Positions 16,277-24,174 of a stretch of DNA of 64,000 bases are shown in pieces. Position 1 is the first letter of the stretch. Each line of letters opens with the position of its first letter. Both the position numbers and the translations under genes were made by a program. The notes beneath the pieces are model-generated. The model made no database searches and had not been told where the DNA came from. It saw only the letters and a list, made by a program, of their open reading frames with translations. Source of the stretch: Actinomadura violacea (GTDB taxonomy: Bacteria; Actinomycetota; Actinomycetes; Streptosporangiales; Streptosporangiaceae). The stretch is from assembly GCF_017573465.1 (NCBI RefSeq), contig NZ_JAGEPF010000031.1, forward strand, positions 62,001 through 126,000. Reading direction: 5' to 3'.

Positions 16277-17473
16277 ATGGCGATGAGCACCACCGAATGG
16301 ACGAGGCGCACGTTCTTCAAGAACGCGGCGGCCGCGGGCATCGCGGCGGCCGCCGGGCCCGCGCTGCTGCAGGCGTCCCGCGCCGCCGCGGACACGCAAG
16401 GCGCCGGAACGTTCGAGAAGATCGCCCTCACCAACGTGCGCGTCTTCGACGGCCGGGGTCTCACGGACCCCCGCACCGTGGTGATCGACAACGGGCGGAT
16501 CGGCTTCAGCCCGCTGGGCGCGAAGACGATCGACGCGAAGGGCGCGACGCTGCTCCCCGGGCTGATCGACGCCCACGTCCACTTGGAGGACGTCGGCACC
16601 CTCGAGCAGCTGACCGGCTACGGCGTGACCACGGCCCTGGACATGGCCTGCTGGCCCCCTTCGCTGGTGAACTCGCTGCGCCACCGCACCGGGCTGACCG
16701 ACATCCGCAGCGCCGGCATTCCCGCCGCCGCACCCGGAAGCGTCGAGAGCCGGCTCCCCGGGTTCCCGCAATCGGAGTTGGTGACCGGCCCCGACCAGGC
16801 GCAACGGTTCGTGACCGCCCGGGTCGCCGAAGGATCGGACTACATCAAGCTCATCGTGGACATCCCGGGACTCGACCAGGCCACGCTCGACGCGTTGGCC
16901 GCCGCGGCGCACGCCTACGGCAAGCTCGTCATGGCGCACGCCACATCGTCCGCCGCGGTCGACGAGGCCCTGCTGGCCGGCGCGGACATGATCCACCACG
17001 TCCCGCTCGACACCGCTCTGACCACCGCCACGGCGGCGCGGTACCTCTCCGGCAAGCGGGTCTCGGTCCCGACCCTGACCATGATGGAAGGCTTCGCCGC
17101 ACTCGGCATTCCCGGCCTGAGCTACGCCGCGGCGCGCGACAGCGTCGGCATCCTGCACCAGGCGGGTGTCCGGATTCTCGCCGGGACCGACTCCAACCAC
17201 AAGCAGGGCATCCCGGTGCAGCCCGCCTTCGGCACCAGCCTGCACCATGAACTGGAGCTTCTCGTCCAGGCCGGTCTCGGCACCGTCGAGGCGCTGCGGG
17301 CCGCGACGATCCTTCCGGCCCAGTCCTTCGGGCTGCCCGATCGCGGGGTCATCAGCACCGGCTACCGCGCGGACCTGGTCCTCGTCGACGGCGACCCCAC
17401 CGCCGACATCCGTGCGACCCGGAACATCCAGCGCATCTGGGCCGGCGGCATCGAGTACTCCCCGGCCGCCTGA
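16277..17473 (+). CDS. Tat-exported imidazolonepropionase-like amidohydrolase
   Basis: This 398-residue protein begins with a twin-arginine signal (TRRTFFKNAAAAGIAAAAG, likely cleaved after an Ala-rich stretch near residue 36). The mature enzyme has the metal motif DAHVHLED, GSDYIKLIVDIPG, MAHATSSAA, MIHHVPLD and ILAGTDSNHKQG. It is a paralogue of the cytoplasmic enzyme at 6795-7877. The start at 16277 follows GAAAGGA, and operator E lies upstream. Export suggests that it hydrolyses an extracellular amide, lactone or conjugate, with the product then taken up by the neighbouring MFS carrier. The substrate is unknown. Confidence 0.92.
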   Translation: MAMSTTEWTRRTFFKNAAAAGIAAAAGPALLQASRAAADTQGAGTFEKIALTNVRVFDGRGLTDPRTVVIDNGRIGFSPLGAKTIDAKGATLLPGLIDAHVHLEDVGTLEQLTGYGVTTALDMACWPPSLVNSLRHRTGLTDIRSAGIPAAAPGSVESRLPGFPQSELVTGPDQAQRFVTARVAEGSDYIKLIVDIPGLDQATLDALAAAAHAYGKLVMAHATSSAAVDEALLAGADMIHHVPLDTALTTATAARYLSGKRVSVPTLTMMEGFAALGIPGLSYAAARDSVGILHQAGVRILAGTDSNHKQGIPVQPAFGTSLHHELELLVQAGLGTVEALRAATILPAQSFGLPDRGVISTGYRADLVLVDGDPTADIRATRNIQRIWAGGIEYSPAA

Positions 17474-17483
17474 CCCCGTGACC

Positions 17484-17530
17484 CGGCTCGCGCCGGCCGG
17501 ACCTGCGAAGGATCCGGCCGGCACGAGCCG
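17484..17530. terminator. Strong hairpin between convergent genes
   Basis: Eighteen-bp arms with a single mismatch (CGGCTCGCGCCGGCCGGA and its partner) enclose an 11-nt loop. It lies between the Tat amidohydrolase and the minus-strand monooxygenase, and can end both transcripts. Confidence 0.82.
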
Positions 17531-17554
17531 CCGCAGCCGCCGTGCCGGGATCGC

Positions 17555-19180
17555 TCAGAGCGGCGGAAGGCTCCCGGTCCTCACACCTCTGACCTTGTCG
17601 ATCAGAGCGGCGGCGTCCGCCGGGGCCTTCTCGCCGGCCCAGGCCACGATCTGGTCCGGACGGACGAGAAGGAGCCTTGCCCCGCCACGGCCGGCACCGG
17701 TCTCCCAGGGAAGTTCGACGGTCTTCAGCGGAACACCGAGCGCTGCGGCCGCGTCCTCGATCGTCTCCTTTCCGGTCGCGCCGTCCAGCACGAGCAGCGT
17801 CAGGTCGGGGCCCAGCAGGTCGTAGAGCGATCCGCCGTCTGCAAGGAAGCGGTGAGGCAAACGCGTTCCCGGCGAGCCGGCGTCTCCGTCGACGGCCGTT
17901 GACTCTTCGAAGGCGATGACGGGCGACGTGGTGATGTGAATGTCGAGGATGAGGTCGAGGGAGTGGAACTCCGCCTTCTTCGTCTCCTGGATGCGGGCGC
18001 CCGCCGCTTCGCGGGCACGGGCGCCCGCTTCGTCGCCGGCATCGAGGTTGTCGGCGAGCAGTTCGGTGGACAGCACCCGCATGTTCGACGTCGCCTCGCC
18101 GATGATGCGCTCCTGGATGGGGCGCCGTTCGGTCTCGTAGCCGTCGAGCAGGTCCGGGCCGCCCCATCCGTTCAGGACGGCCGCGAGTTTCCAGCCGAGG
18201 TCGACCGCGTCCCCGATGCCGGTGTTGAGGCCGTGGCCGCCGAACGGAGGGTTGAGGTGCGCGGCGTCACCGGCGAGGAACACGCGGCGGTCGCGCATGC
18301 GGTCGGCGATCTGCATCCGCGCCGTCCAGGGATCGGTGGACAGCACGTCGGCCCGCACCGGCCGGCCGGCCAGGCCGTCGATGATGTCCCGCGCGCGGCG
18401 CTCACCGGCCTCCCGGTCGACGCCGAAGGCGATCGCCCACCACGTCCCGTCCCGGTCGATCGGACCGACCAGCGCCGGCGCGGACGGGTTGACCACCCAG
18501 TATTGGACCGCCGGCCCGTGCTTCACATGGCTCCAGAGGCCGGGGGACCTGAAGACCATTCCGAAGTTGGGCCGGAGCGCCTCGCCGCCGCTGTAGGAGG
18601 CGCCGATCTGCTCGCGGACGATGCTGCGCGGGCCGTCGCAGCCGATCACGTAGTCGGCGGTCACCGTGCTTTCGCCCCCTGAGGCGTCCTCGACGGTGAC
18701 GGTCACCAGGTCGTCGCCCTGCCGTACCGCGGTGACCCGGCTGCCGAGCACGAGTTCGCACGCGTCGAGGCCGTCGACGGCCTCGCGGAGGAGTTCCTCC
18801 AGGACGTACTGGGGGACCTGCTGACCGATCTCGGGGAACCGGTCTCCTTCTGGGCTGAGGCCGAGGACCCCGGTGAAGCGCGAGAGTTCGTGGCCGGTCA
18901 GCGAGGTGCAGAACACGACCTCCTGCGACCAGGAGGCGGGCAGCGGAGCGCGCTCGCGCAACCGGTCAGCCAAGTCCCAGCGGCGCAGGTGCTCCATGGT
19001 GCGGACGTTGATGGTCTTGCAGCGCGGCCGGGCGGTGGAGACGGCGGCACGCGGTTCGACGACCAGGCAGCCGATGCCCCGCCCGCCGAGTTCGACGGCC
19101 GCCGCGAGCCCGACCGGGCCGCCTCCTGCGATGAGGACCTGGACTCTGCGTGGGAGGGGGCCGCTCTCGCCCGGGGACAT
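17555..19180 (-). CDS. FAD-dependent class A aromatic monooxygenase (PheA/TfdB-like)
   Basis: This 541-residue flavoprotein hydroxylase shows the dinucleotide motif IAGGGPVGLAAAVELGGRG at about residue 14. The DG motif is VIGCDGPRSIVRE and the GD motif is VFLAGDAAHLNPPFGGHGLN. A C-terminal thioredoxin-like domain is typical of phenol-hydroxylase-type enzymes. The start at 19180 overlaps the stop of the alpha/beta hydrolase (ATGA). The family uses NAD(P)H and O2 to hydroxylate a phenol or phenolic acid. With the hydrolase it forms a two-gene unit behind operator F. It could feed the VOC dioxygenase at 10001. Confidence 0.92.
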   Translation of the reverse strand: MSPGESGPLPRRVQVLIAGGGPVGLAAAVELGGRGIGCLVVEPRAAVSTARPRCKTINVRTMEHLRRWDLADRLRERAPLPASWSQEVVFCTSLTGHELSRFTGVLGLSPEGDRFPEIGQQVPQYVLEELLREAVDGLDACELVLGSRVTAVRQGDDLVTVTVEDASGGESTVTADYVIGCDGPRSIVREQIGASYSGGEALRPNFGMVFRSPGLWSHVKHGPAVQYWVVNPSAPALVGPIDRDGTWWAIAFGVDREAGERRARDIIDGLAGRPVRADVLSTDPWTARMQIADRMRDRRVFLAGDAAHLNPPFGGHGLNTGIGDAVDLGWKLAAVLNGWGGPDLLDGYETERRPIQERIIGEATSNMRVLSTELLADNLDAGDEAGARAREAAGARIQETKKAEFHSLDLILDIHITTSPVIAFEESTAVDGDAGSPGTRLPHRFLADGGSLYDLLGPDLTLLVLDGATGKETIEDAAAALGVPLKTVELPWETGAGRGGARLLLVRPDQIVAWAGEKAPADAAALIDKVRGVRTGSLPPL

Positions 19181-20085
19181 CAGCGCGCGCTCTCGGCGTT
19201 CTGCCTGGCCCAGGCGGCGCACTCCTCGGCGAACGCCAGCTGTCGCAGGTGCAGCGCGAACCCGAGGGTGTGGTGGTCGATGCAGTGCCCGGTGCCGCGG
19301 GCGACGCTCGCGTCCACGAAGGGCGCCGCGGTGAACATCGCGGCGAACCGGTCGACGTTCTCCGGGGTGCTGTCCCAGAGCGCGTCGAACTCGGCGAGGG
19401 TGTTGTGCACGGGGACGCGGACGCGCGGTGCGACGTCGGGCAGGTGCTCCTTCGGCCACCTCGGCGCCTGGACGAGCTCCCGGACGGGTACCGGGGCGTA
19501 GGAGCCGTGCGCCTGCTCCAGCCCTCCTCGGCCGTAGGTGGACTCCGGCCCGAACATCACCTGGTCGCGCTGGTCGTAGGGCAGGTCCACCGTCTGGTCG
19601 GGGGGCAGGGAACCGAGCGCCTCGGCTGCGCCGCCCGGCGGGATGACCGCCCCCATCCCGGTGGCGGACACGCCGATCAGCGGGAAGCCCGGGTCGCCCG
19701 CGGCGATCATCAGCGCGATCATGCCGCCGATCGAATGGCCGACCAGGAACACGCCGCCGGCGCCGGAGCGCTCGACCGCCTGCCCGATGGCGGAGTCGAG
19801 CAGTTCCACGTGGCGGGCGAAGGTGTTGGCGTCCGGGTCGAGCGGTGTGCTGCCGCCGTAGCCGGGGCGATCGAAGGCGACGACCCGGTAGCCGGCGCGG
19901 CCGGCCACGTCCAGGAACGAGCCCTGGTCCGCTCCTGCCACGTCGAAGTAGCGCGCGGTGTAGGTGCCGCCGTGCAAAGCGACGATCAGTGGCCTGCCGC
20001 TGTCGGCGGCGGTGCCGGCGGCGAGCGCCGTGATCTTGTGCCCGTCGACCTCGAAGGTCAGGGTCTCGCGCTGCTGGGCCATCAT
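19180..20085 (-). CDS. Alpha/beta hydrolase
   Basis: This 301-residue alpha/beta-fold hydrolase has an oxyanion HGGT motif in IVALHGGTYTARYF. The nucleophile elbow is VGHSIGGMIA (Ser near residue 115), and a C-terminal His lies in GTGHCIDHH. The start at 20085 follows AGGAGG, and a second ATG is adjacent. It is translationally coupled to the flavin monooxygenase downstream. Likely roles are hydrolysis of an ester, lactone or a meta-cleavage C-C bond. The sequence does not decide among them. Confidence 0.9.
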   Translation of the reverse strand: MMAQQRETLTFEVDGHKITALAAGTAADSGRPLIVALHGGTYTARYFDVAGADQGSFLDVAGRAGYRVVAFDRPGYGGSTPLDPDANTFARHVELLDSAIGQAVERSGAGGVFLVGHSIGGMIALMIAAGDPGFPLIGVSATGMGAVIPPGGAAEALGSLPPDQTVDLPYDQRDQVMFGPESTYGRGGLEQAHGSYAPVPVRELVQAPRWPKEHLPDVAPRVRVPVHNTLAEFDALWDSTPENVDRFAAMFTAAPFVDASVARGTGHCIDHHTLGFALHLRQLAFAEECAAWARQNAESAR

Positions 20086-20229
20086 CGGCCTCCTGCCAGG
20101 GGGTGGTGTGACGGTTCTGCTCGCCCCGCGCGGCCGCGGGCGAGGGGATGCAACGCCTTGGGAAAGGCCTGGCCGGGCCGCCGCGCAACGCCCCCGACGG
20201 CCGGAACCCGGATGCTGCGAGGATAAACG

Positions 20230-20248
20230 CTATATGTGATAACAGCAA
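20230..20248 (-). promoter_or_regulatory. Island operator site F (TGATAACA family)
   Basis: CTATATGTGATAACAGCAA, one base different from sites A and B. It lies 144 bp upstream of the alpha/beta hydrolase-monooxygenase unit. TATAGC on the coding strand is a possible -10 box. Confidence 0.62.
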
Positions 20249-20312
20249 GCATCGCGGCAGCGGATGCGAGATCGCCCGCCGCCGGCGTGCGACGCTCAGG
20301 TGCGGGGCCGGA

Positions 20313-21137
20313 TCAGGGCTTTTCCGGCGGCCAGGAGGCGCCGAGCTCTTCGGACATGGCCTGCGCCGACCGCCGCAATTCCTCCGCCAGACCGGCCAGG
20401 TCCTTCTCGGAGACCACGCGGGCCGGCATGGCCAGGGCGACGACGAGAGGAAGTGAATCGCCCGCCGTGAACACCGGGGCGGCGAGCGAGACGATCCCGG
20501 GGATCACCCCGCCCGAGGTGACGGCGACACCGTCACGGAGCACATCGGATCTGATCCGCGCCATCTCCTCTTGCGCGGGGGTGCCTCGCTCGTCGGTCTC
20601 CAGTTGAGCGCGCAGCACCGGTCCGGTGAGCGTGTCGGGCAGGTAGGCGAAGAAGGCCCGGCCCACCGCCGAGGTCAGCAGCGGCATCGTGGCCCCGACG
20701 CGGACGGTGATGGGAAGGGCGTAGGCGCCGTACTCCCACCGCACGATCACCGGGCCGTTCTCCCCCCACACGGCGAGGTTGACCGCGTGGGCCGTCCGAT
20801 CCCGCAGACCGGGGAGGTGCTGGGTCACCAGGCCGACCTCGTCCATCCGGCGCAATGACTCGATTCCCAGCCGGCGCATCGCCGGGCCCAGGTCGTAGAG
20901 CCCCGTGCTCGGCGACTGGGCGACGAGCCCGACCCGCGCCAGGCTCACCAGATACCGGTGGGCCTTGCTCGGCCCCATCGCGCTCGCGCTCGCGATCTGG
21001 GTCAGGCTCATCGGGCCGAGACCCTCCTCGAGCGCCTGCAGGACCGTCATTGCGAGTTCGACCGACTGGATGCCCTGGCGCGCCGGAGCCGCCGCGGATT
21101 CGTCGGGCGCCTCGGGGACGTGCTGCTGGTCTGGCAC
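20313..21137 (-). CDS. IclR-family transcriptional regulator
   Basis: This regulator has 274 residues. The N-terminal winged helix (IQSVELAMTVLQALEEGLGP, then SLTQIASASAMGPSKAHRYL) is followed by the IclR effector domain with VGATMPLLTSAVGRAFFAYL and VTSGGVIPGIVSLAAPVF. GTG 21137 is chosen because AGGA lies 8 nt upstream. The frame continues upstream to 21383 without other support. It is divergent from the decarboxylase-like gene at 21607. It is the best candidate to bind the inverted repeat in the 21361-21419 promoter and the near-identical one at 29248-29306. Confidence 0.9.
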   Translation of the reverse strand: MPDQQHVPEAPDESAAAPARQGIQSVELAMTVLQALEEGLGPMSLTQIASASAMGPSKAHRYLVSLARVGLVAQSPSTGLYDLGPAMRRLGIESLRRMDEVGLVTQHLPGLRDRTAHAVNLAVWGENGPVIVRWEYGAYALPITVRVGATMPLLTSAVGRAFFAYLPDTLTGPVLRAQLETDERGTPAQEEMARIRSDVLRDGVAVTSGGVIPGIVSLAAPVFTAGDSLPLVVALAMPARVVSEKDLAGLAEELRRSAQAMSEELGASWPPEKP

Positions 21138-21360
21138 GGCAAGGATCCTACTGGCGGGCGGGCTACGGCGTTGGCGCGCCCGCCGAGGTCGGGATCCTGG
21201 CCGGCGAGCTGGCCGGGGCCTTGTCGCCGCGCGTCCCCGTGGCGGGGACCAACGCGGCCGGCGCCGCGCCGAGCAGGCCGGAGGAGAGGATCCAGCCGCC
21301 GGCCACCATGATCGACGGCAGTCGGGGTGGCGGCGTCCGGTCTGCTCCTCACCTCGCCGA

Positions 21361-21419
21361 GGTTTGACACTGCCGGACCGCATGCTTCACTATCCATGAA
21401 GTCAATGCACAATGGTGAA
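21361..21419 (+). promoter_or_regulatory. Promoter/operator P21, near-copy of P29
   Basis: This 59-bp block matches 29248-29306 at 53 positions. It contains TTGACA (21364-21369) and CACTAT 18 bp later as a sigma-70-like promoter. Inverted arms TTCACTAT and ATGGTGAA are 18 bp apart and overlap the -10 region. The rest of 21138-21606 holds a leader of about 187 nt before the GTG start. On the minus strand there is also a short open frame (IMVAGGWILSSGLLGAAPA) that could be a transporter-tail remnant, but I cannot confirm it. Confidence 0.65.
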
Positions 21420-21606
21420 ATGGTGAGAGCTTGCAGGCGACGGCGATGTAGAGCACCAAAGCCGGTATCGCCGCACCCCGCCGGCTGTTTCGCCATTGCC
21501 GGGGAAAGCCCTCGCAAGGGGGATCGGCTCCGCAAGCCCGGCAGCGCCTGCACGGAGGCACTCGGCCATTGGCCGGCCCGCCCGCGATGTCGAAAGGAAC
21601 CGTCCA

Positions 21607-22602
21607 GTGAAGATCATCGCTCTTGAGGAGCACTTCGTCGATCCGGGCGTCAGCAGGGCGGGCGCGCCGGCCGCCACCGCGTTGAGCCCCGATTTCGGGA
21701 CCGCATACGATCCGGCGTCAGGCCTGCCCTACTCGCCCCGCGCCGAGGTGCTCACGGACCTGGCCGAGCGACGGATCGCCGACATGGACGCCGGCGGCAT
21801 CACCATGCAGGTGCTGTCCTGCCTCGGTCCCCAGCAGGTGCCTCCGGACGTCGCGCCCGAAGTCGTCCGCGCCGCCAACGACAGGTCCGCCGCCGCTGTG
21901 CGCGCCTACCCCGACCGGTTCGCCGCCTTCGCCGCCCTGCCGACCACCGTCCCCGAGGCCGCAGCCGCGGAGTTGGACCGCTGCGTCGGCGAACTGGGTT
22001 TCGTGGGCACCATGATCCTGGGGCGCACGGATGGGGAGTTCCTCGACGCCCCGCGTTTCGACCCGATCCTCGCCAAGGCGGCCGCCCTCGACGTTCCGAT
22101 CTTCCTGCATCCCGGCGTGCCTCCGCGCACGATCACCGAGACCGACTACTCAGGAGGCCTGTCGCCCGTGGTCGCCACCCGCCTGCAGACCAGCGCTTGG
22201 GGCTGGCACCAGGAGACCGCGGTCCACTTCCTTCATCTGGTCCACTCCGGAACCTTCGACCGGTACCCCGGCCTTCAGATCATCCTGGGCCACTGGGGCG
22301 AGATGATCCCCTTCTACCTGGACCGCGTCAACGAGGCCCTGCCGCAGCGCGCGACCAAGCTGGAGCGCTCCTTCGACGAGTACTTCCGGCAGAACGTCCA
22401 CATCGCTCCGAGCGGCATGTTCAGCCAGGCGCAGTTGCGGTTCTGCCTGGAGACGGTCGGTTTGGAGCGCATCGTGTTCGCGGTCGACTATCCCTTCATC
22501 GGCAACGAGGGCGCCCTCCCCTTCTTCGAACAGGCCGACCTTCCGGAGGAGTCCAAGCGCAAGATCGCCCACGAGAACGCGGAGCGCCTACTTCGCCTGT
22601 GA
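21607..22602 (+). CDS. Amidohydrolase-2 family, hydroxybenzoate-decarboxylase-like
   Basis: This 331-residue protein of the ACMSD/gamma-resorcylate decarboxylase family begins with VKIIALEEHF, where a Glu replaces the usual HxH as metal ligand, as in 2,6-dihydroxybenzoate decarboxylases. It continues with VPIFLHPG, IILGHWGEMIPFYLDR and FAVDYPFIGNE, supplying the other metal and catalytic residues. The GTG start at 21607 follows AAAGGA. It is regulated from P21 and sits divergent to IclR. It probably performs a non-oxidative, metal-dependent decarboxylation of a hydroxybenzoate or related acid, but hydrolase members exist, so the reaction is inferred. Confidence 0.88.
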   Translation: MKIIALEEHFVDPGVSRAGAPAATALSPDFGTAYDPASGLPYSPRAEVLTDLAERRIADMDAGGITMQVLSCLGPQQVPPDVAPEVVRAANDRSAAAVRAYPDRFAAFAALPTTVPEAAAAELDRCVGELGFVGTMILGRTDGEFLDAPRFDPILAKAAALDVPIFLHPGVPPRTITETDYSGGLSPVVATRLQTSAWGWHQETAVHFLHLVHSGTFDRYPGLQIILGHWGEMIPFYLDRVNEALPQRATKLERSFDEYFRQNVHIAPSGMFSQAQLRFCLETVGLERIVFAVDYPFIGNEGALPFFEQADLPEESKRKIAHENAERLLRL

Positions 22603-22672
22603 CGCCGTGCCGAACCCCTGTCGGGAGGGCTCTGCGCCGGGACGCGACCAGACTCGAATCCGGGGAGGCGGA

Positions 22673-23416
22673 CTAATACCGCTGCGCGTACCAGGTCGGC
22701 TGTTCGCCGAACATGGCCTTGAAGTCGCGGATGAAGTGGCCCTGGTCGACGTAGCCGAGGTCCGCCGCCAGCGCAGCCCAGTCGATCGCCCCGCCGGCGG
22801 CCATGCGTGCGGTCACCTCGTGCAGGCGGTAGCGGCGGATCACCCACTTGGGTCCGATGCCGACGTACTCCGCGAACAGCCGTTGCAGCCCCCGCACGCT
22901 CAACCCCAGCTCGCCGGCGAGGCGTTCGACCCTGGTCACGGCCTTGTCCTCGGCGATCAGCTCGACCGCGCCCACCGCCTGGCGCACTCGGGTGTCGTCG
23001 TCCGGCAGGTGTTTCAGCAGGAACGCGTCCACGGTCGCCACGTCGAGCGTCGTGGGCAGGTCCGGGCCGAAAACCTCGGCCGCCGGGACGACGCGGTCGG
23101 TGATCGTCGAGACGGCGGCACCGAGGAACGGGCGGAAGCAGCCCGGCCGGAACGCGACGCCGAAGACCTGGTCGCGGCCTTCGAGGACCTTGATCTGGTA
23201 GCCGCTGCACACGCCGTTGACGTCCGCGCGGCCGCCGCCGAACGAAAGGTGCACGTTCGGGTACGGCACGATCTTCTGCCGGTAGGGCTCGGCGTAGTCC
23301 CAGCAAGCCTCCCAGTACCGCTCCACCCACGGCGTGAGCGCCGGCGACGGGTCGTGGAACGTGTGGCGCTGATACCTGCTCCACGCACCCCGCAGCTCAC
23401 GAACGTCCCGCTCCAC
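22673..23416 (-). CDS. AraC-family transcriptional regulator
   Basis: This is a 247-residue regulator. The N-terminal part (LTPWVERYWEACWDY, VPYPNVHLSFGGG, GVAFRPGCFRPFLG) resembles the DUF6597 sensing domain. The C-terminal AraC domain carries LSVRGLQRLFAEYVGIGPKW and DLGYVDQGHFIRDFKAMFG, the usual second helix-turn-helix. It is divergent from the DinB-like gene across 64 bp, which suggests that it controls that gene and itself. The effector is unknown. Nothing ties it to the aromatic island apart from position. Confidence 0.92.
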   Translation of the reverse strand: MERDVRELRGAWSRYQRHTFHDPSPALTPWVERYWEACWDYAEPYRQKIVPYPNVHLSFGGGRADVNGVCSGYQIKVLEGRDQVFGVAFRPGCFRPFLGAAVSTITDRVVPAAEVFGPDLPTTLDVATVDAFLLKHLPDDDTRVRQAVGAVELIAEDKAVTRVERLAGELGLSVRGLQRLFAEYVGIGPKWVIRRYRLHEVTARMAAGGAIDWAALAADLGYVDQGHFIRDFKAMFGEQPTWYAQRY

Positions 23417-23480
23417 CCGGCAGAGTGTACGTCGCCTTTATCCAATACCCCTCCTGTCCAGGCCGCCTAGCCTCGCCGCC

Positions 23481-24050
23481 ATGTCACATCTGTCCAACGC
23501 TGCCGAGGCCATGGCCGCAGTCGCCCGCACCATCACCGACGACCAGCTCGCCAACAAGACTCCGTGCACGGAGTACGACGTGCGGGCACTGGTCAACCAC
23601 CTCCTGTTCTGGGGCCCGTCACTCGCCGGCGGCGGCCGCAAGGAATCCGTTCCGCAGCTGGCGGCCGCCGAGTCCGATGTGGACCTGGCGGCCGGCGACT
23701 GGCGCGGCCGTCTGCTCGCCCTGCTGGACGACATCACCTCGTCGTGGGCGCCGCCGAGCGCCTGGGAGGGCGAGACGAGCATGGGCACGCCGCAGACGCT
23801 GCCGGCGCCCGTCCTGGGCGACATGATCACCGGCGAGCTGGCCCTGCACGGCTGGGACCTGGCGGTCGCGACCGGGCAGCGGCTGGAACTGCCCGCCGAC
23901 CTGCTGGAGCATCTGCACGACACGGTGCTCGCCGGGGTGGAGCAGGGGCGGGAGATGGGCATGTACGGACCGGAGGTCGCGGTGCCGGCCGACGCACCCA
24001 CCTTGGACCGCGTCCTCGGCCTGACCGGCCGTGATCCCGCCTGGGCGTAG
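23481..24050 (+). CDS. TIGR03086-type DinB/mycothiol-dependent family protein
   Basis: This 189-residue protein has the fold signature of the DinB / mycothiol maleylpyruvate isomerase N-terminal superfamily. His residues expected to bind a divalent metal appear in ALVNHLLFW and in ELALHGWDLAVATG. The CTEYDVRALVNHL block is typical of TIGR03086 members. Such proteins are often thiol-dependent transferases or stress proteins. No direct function is known for this subgroup. It is a single gene divergent from an AraC regulator. Confidence 0.82.
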   Translation: MSHLSNAAEAMAAVARTITDDQLANKTPCTEYDVRALVNHLLFWGPSLAGGGRKESVPQLAAAESDVDLAAGDWRGRLLALLDDITSSWAPPSAWEGETSMGTPQTLPAPVLGDMITGELALHGWDLAVATGQRLELPADLLEHLHDTVLAGVEQGREMGMYGPEVAVPADAPTLDRVLGLTGRDPAWA

Positions 24051-24174
24051 TCCCCGACCGGTGATGTAGGTCGAATCTGCCGCGAGAGCTGCGGTTGGCG
24101 GCGCATGAGCCGGGTCGCCGGCATGCACGGCGGCACTGCCTGCCCGGCGCCTCCCCCCCGCCCATGTCGGTGGC

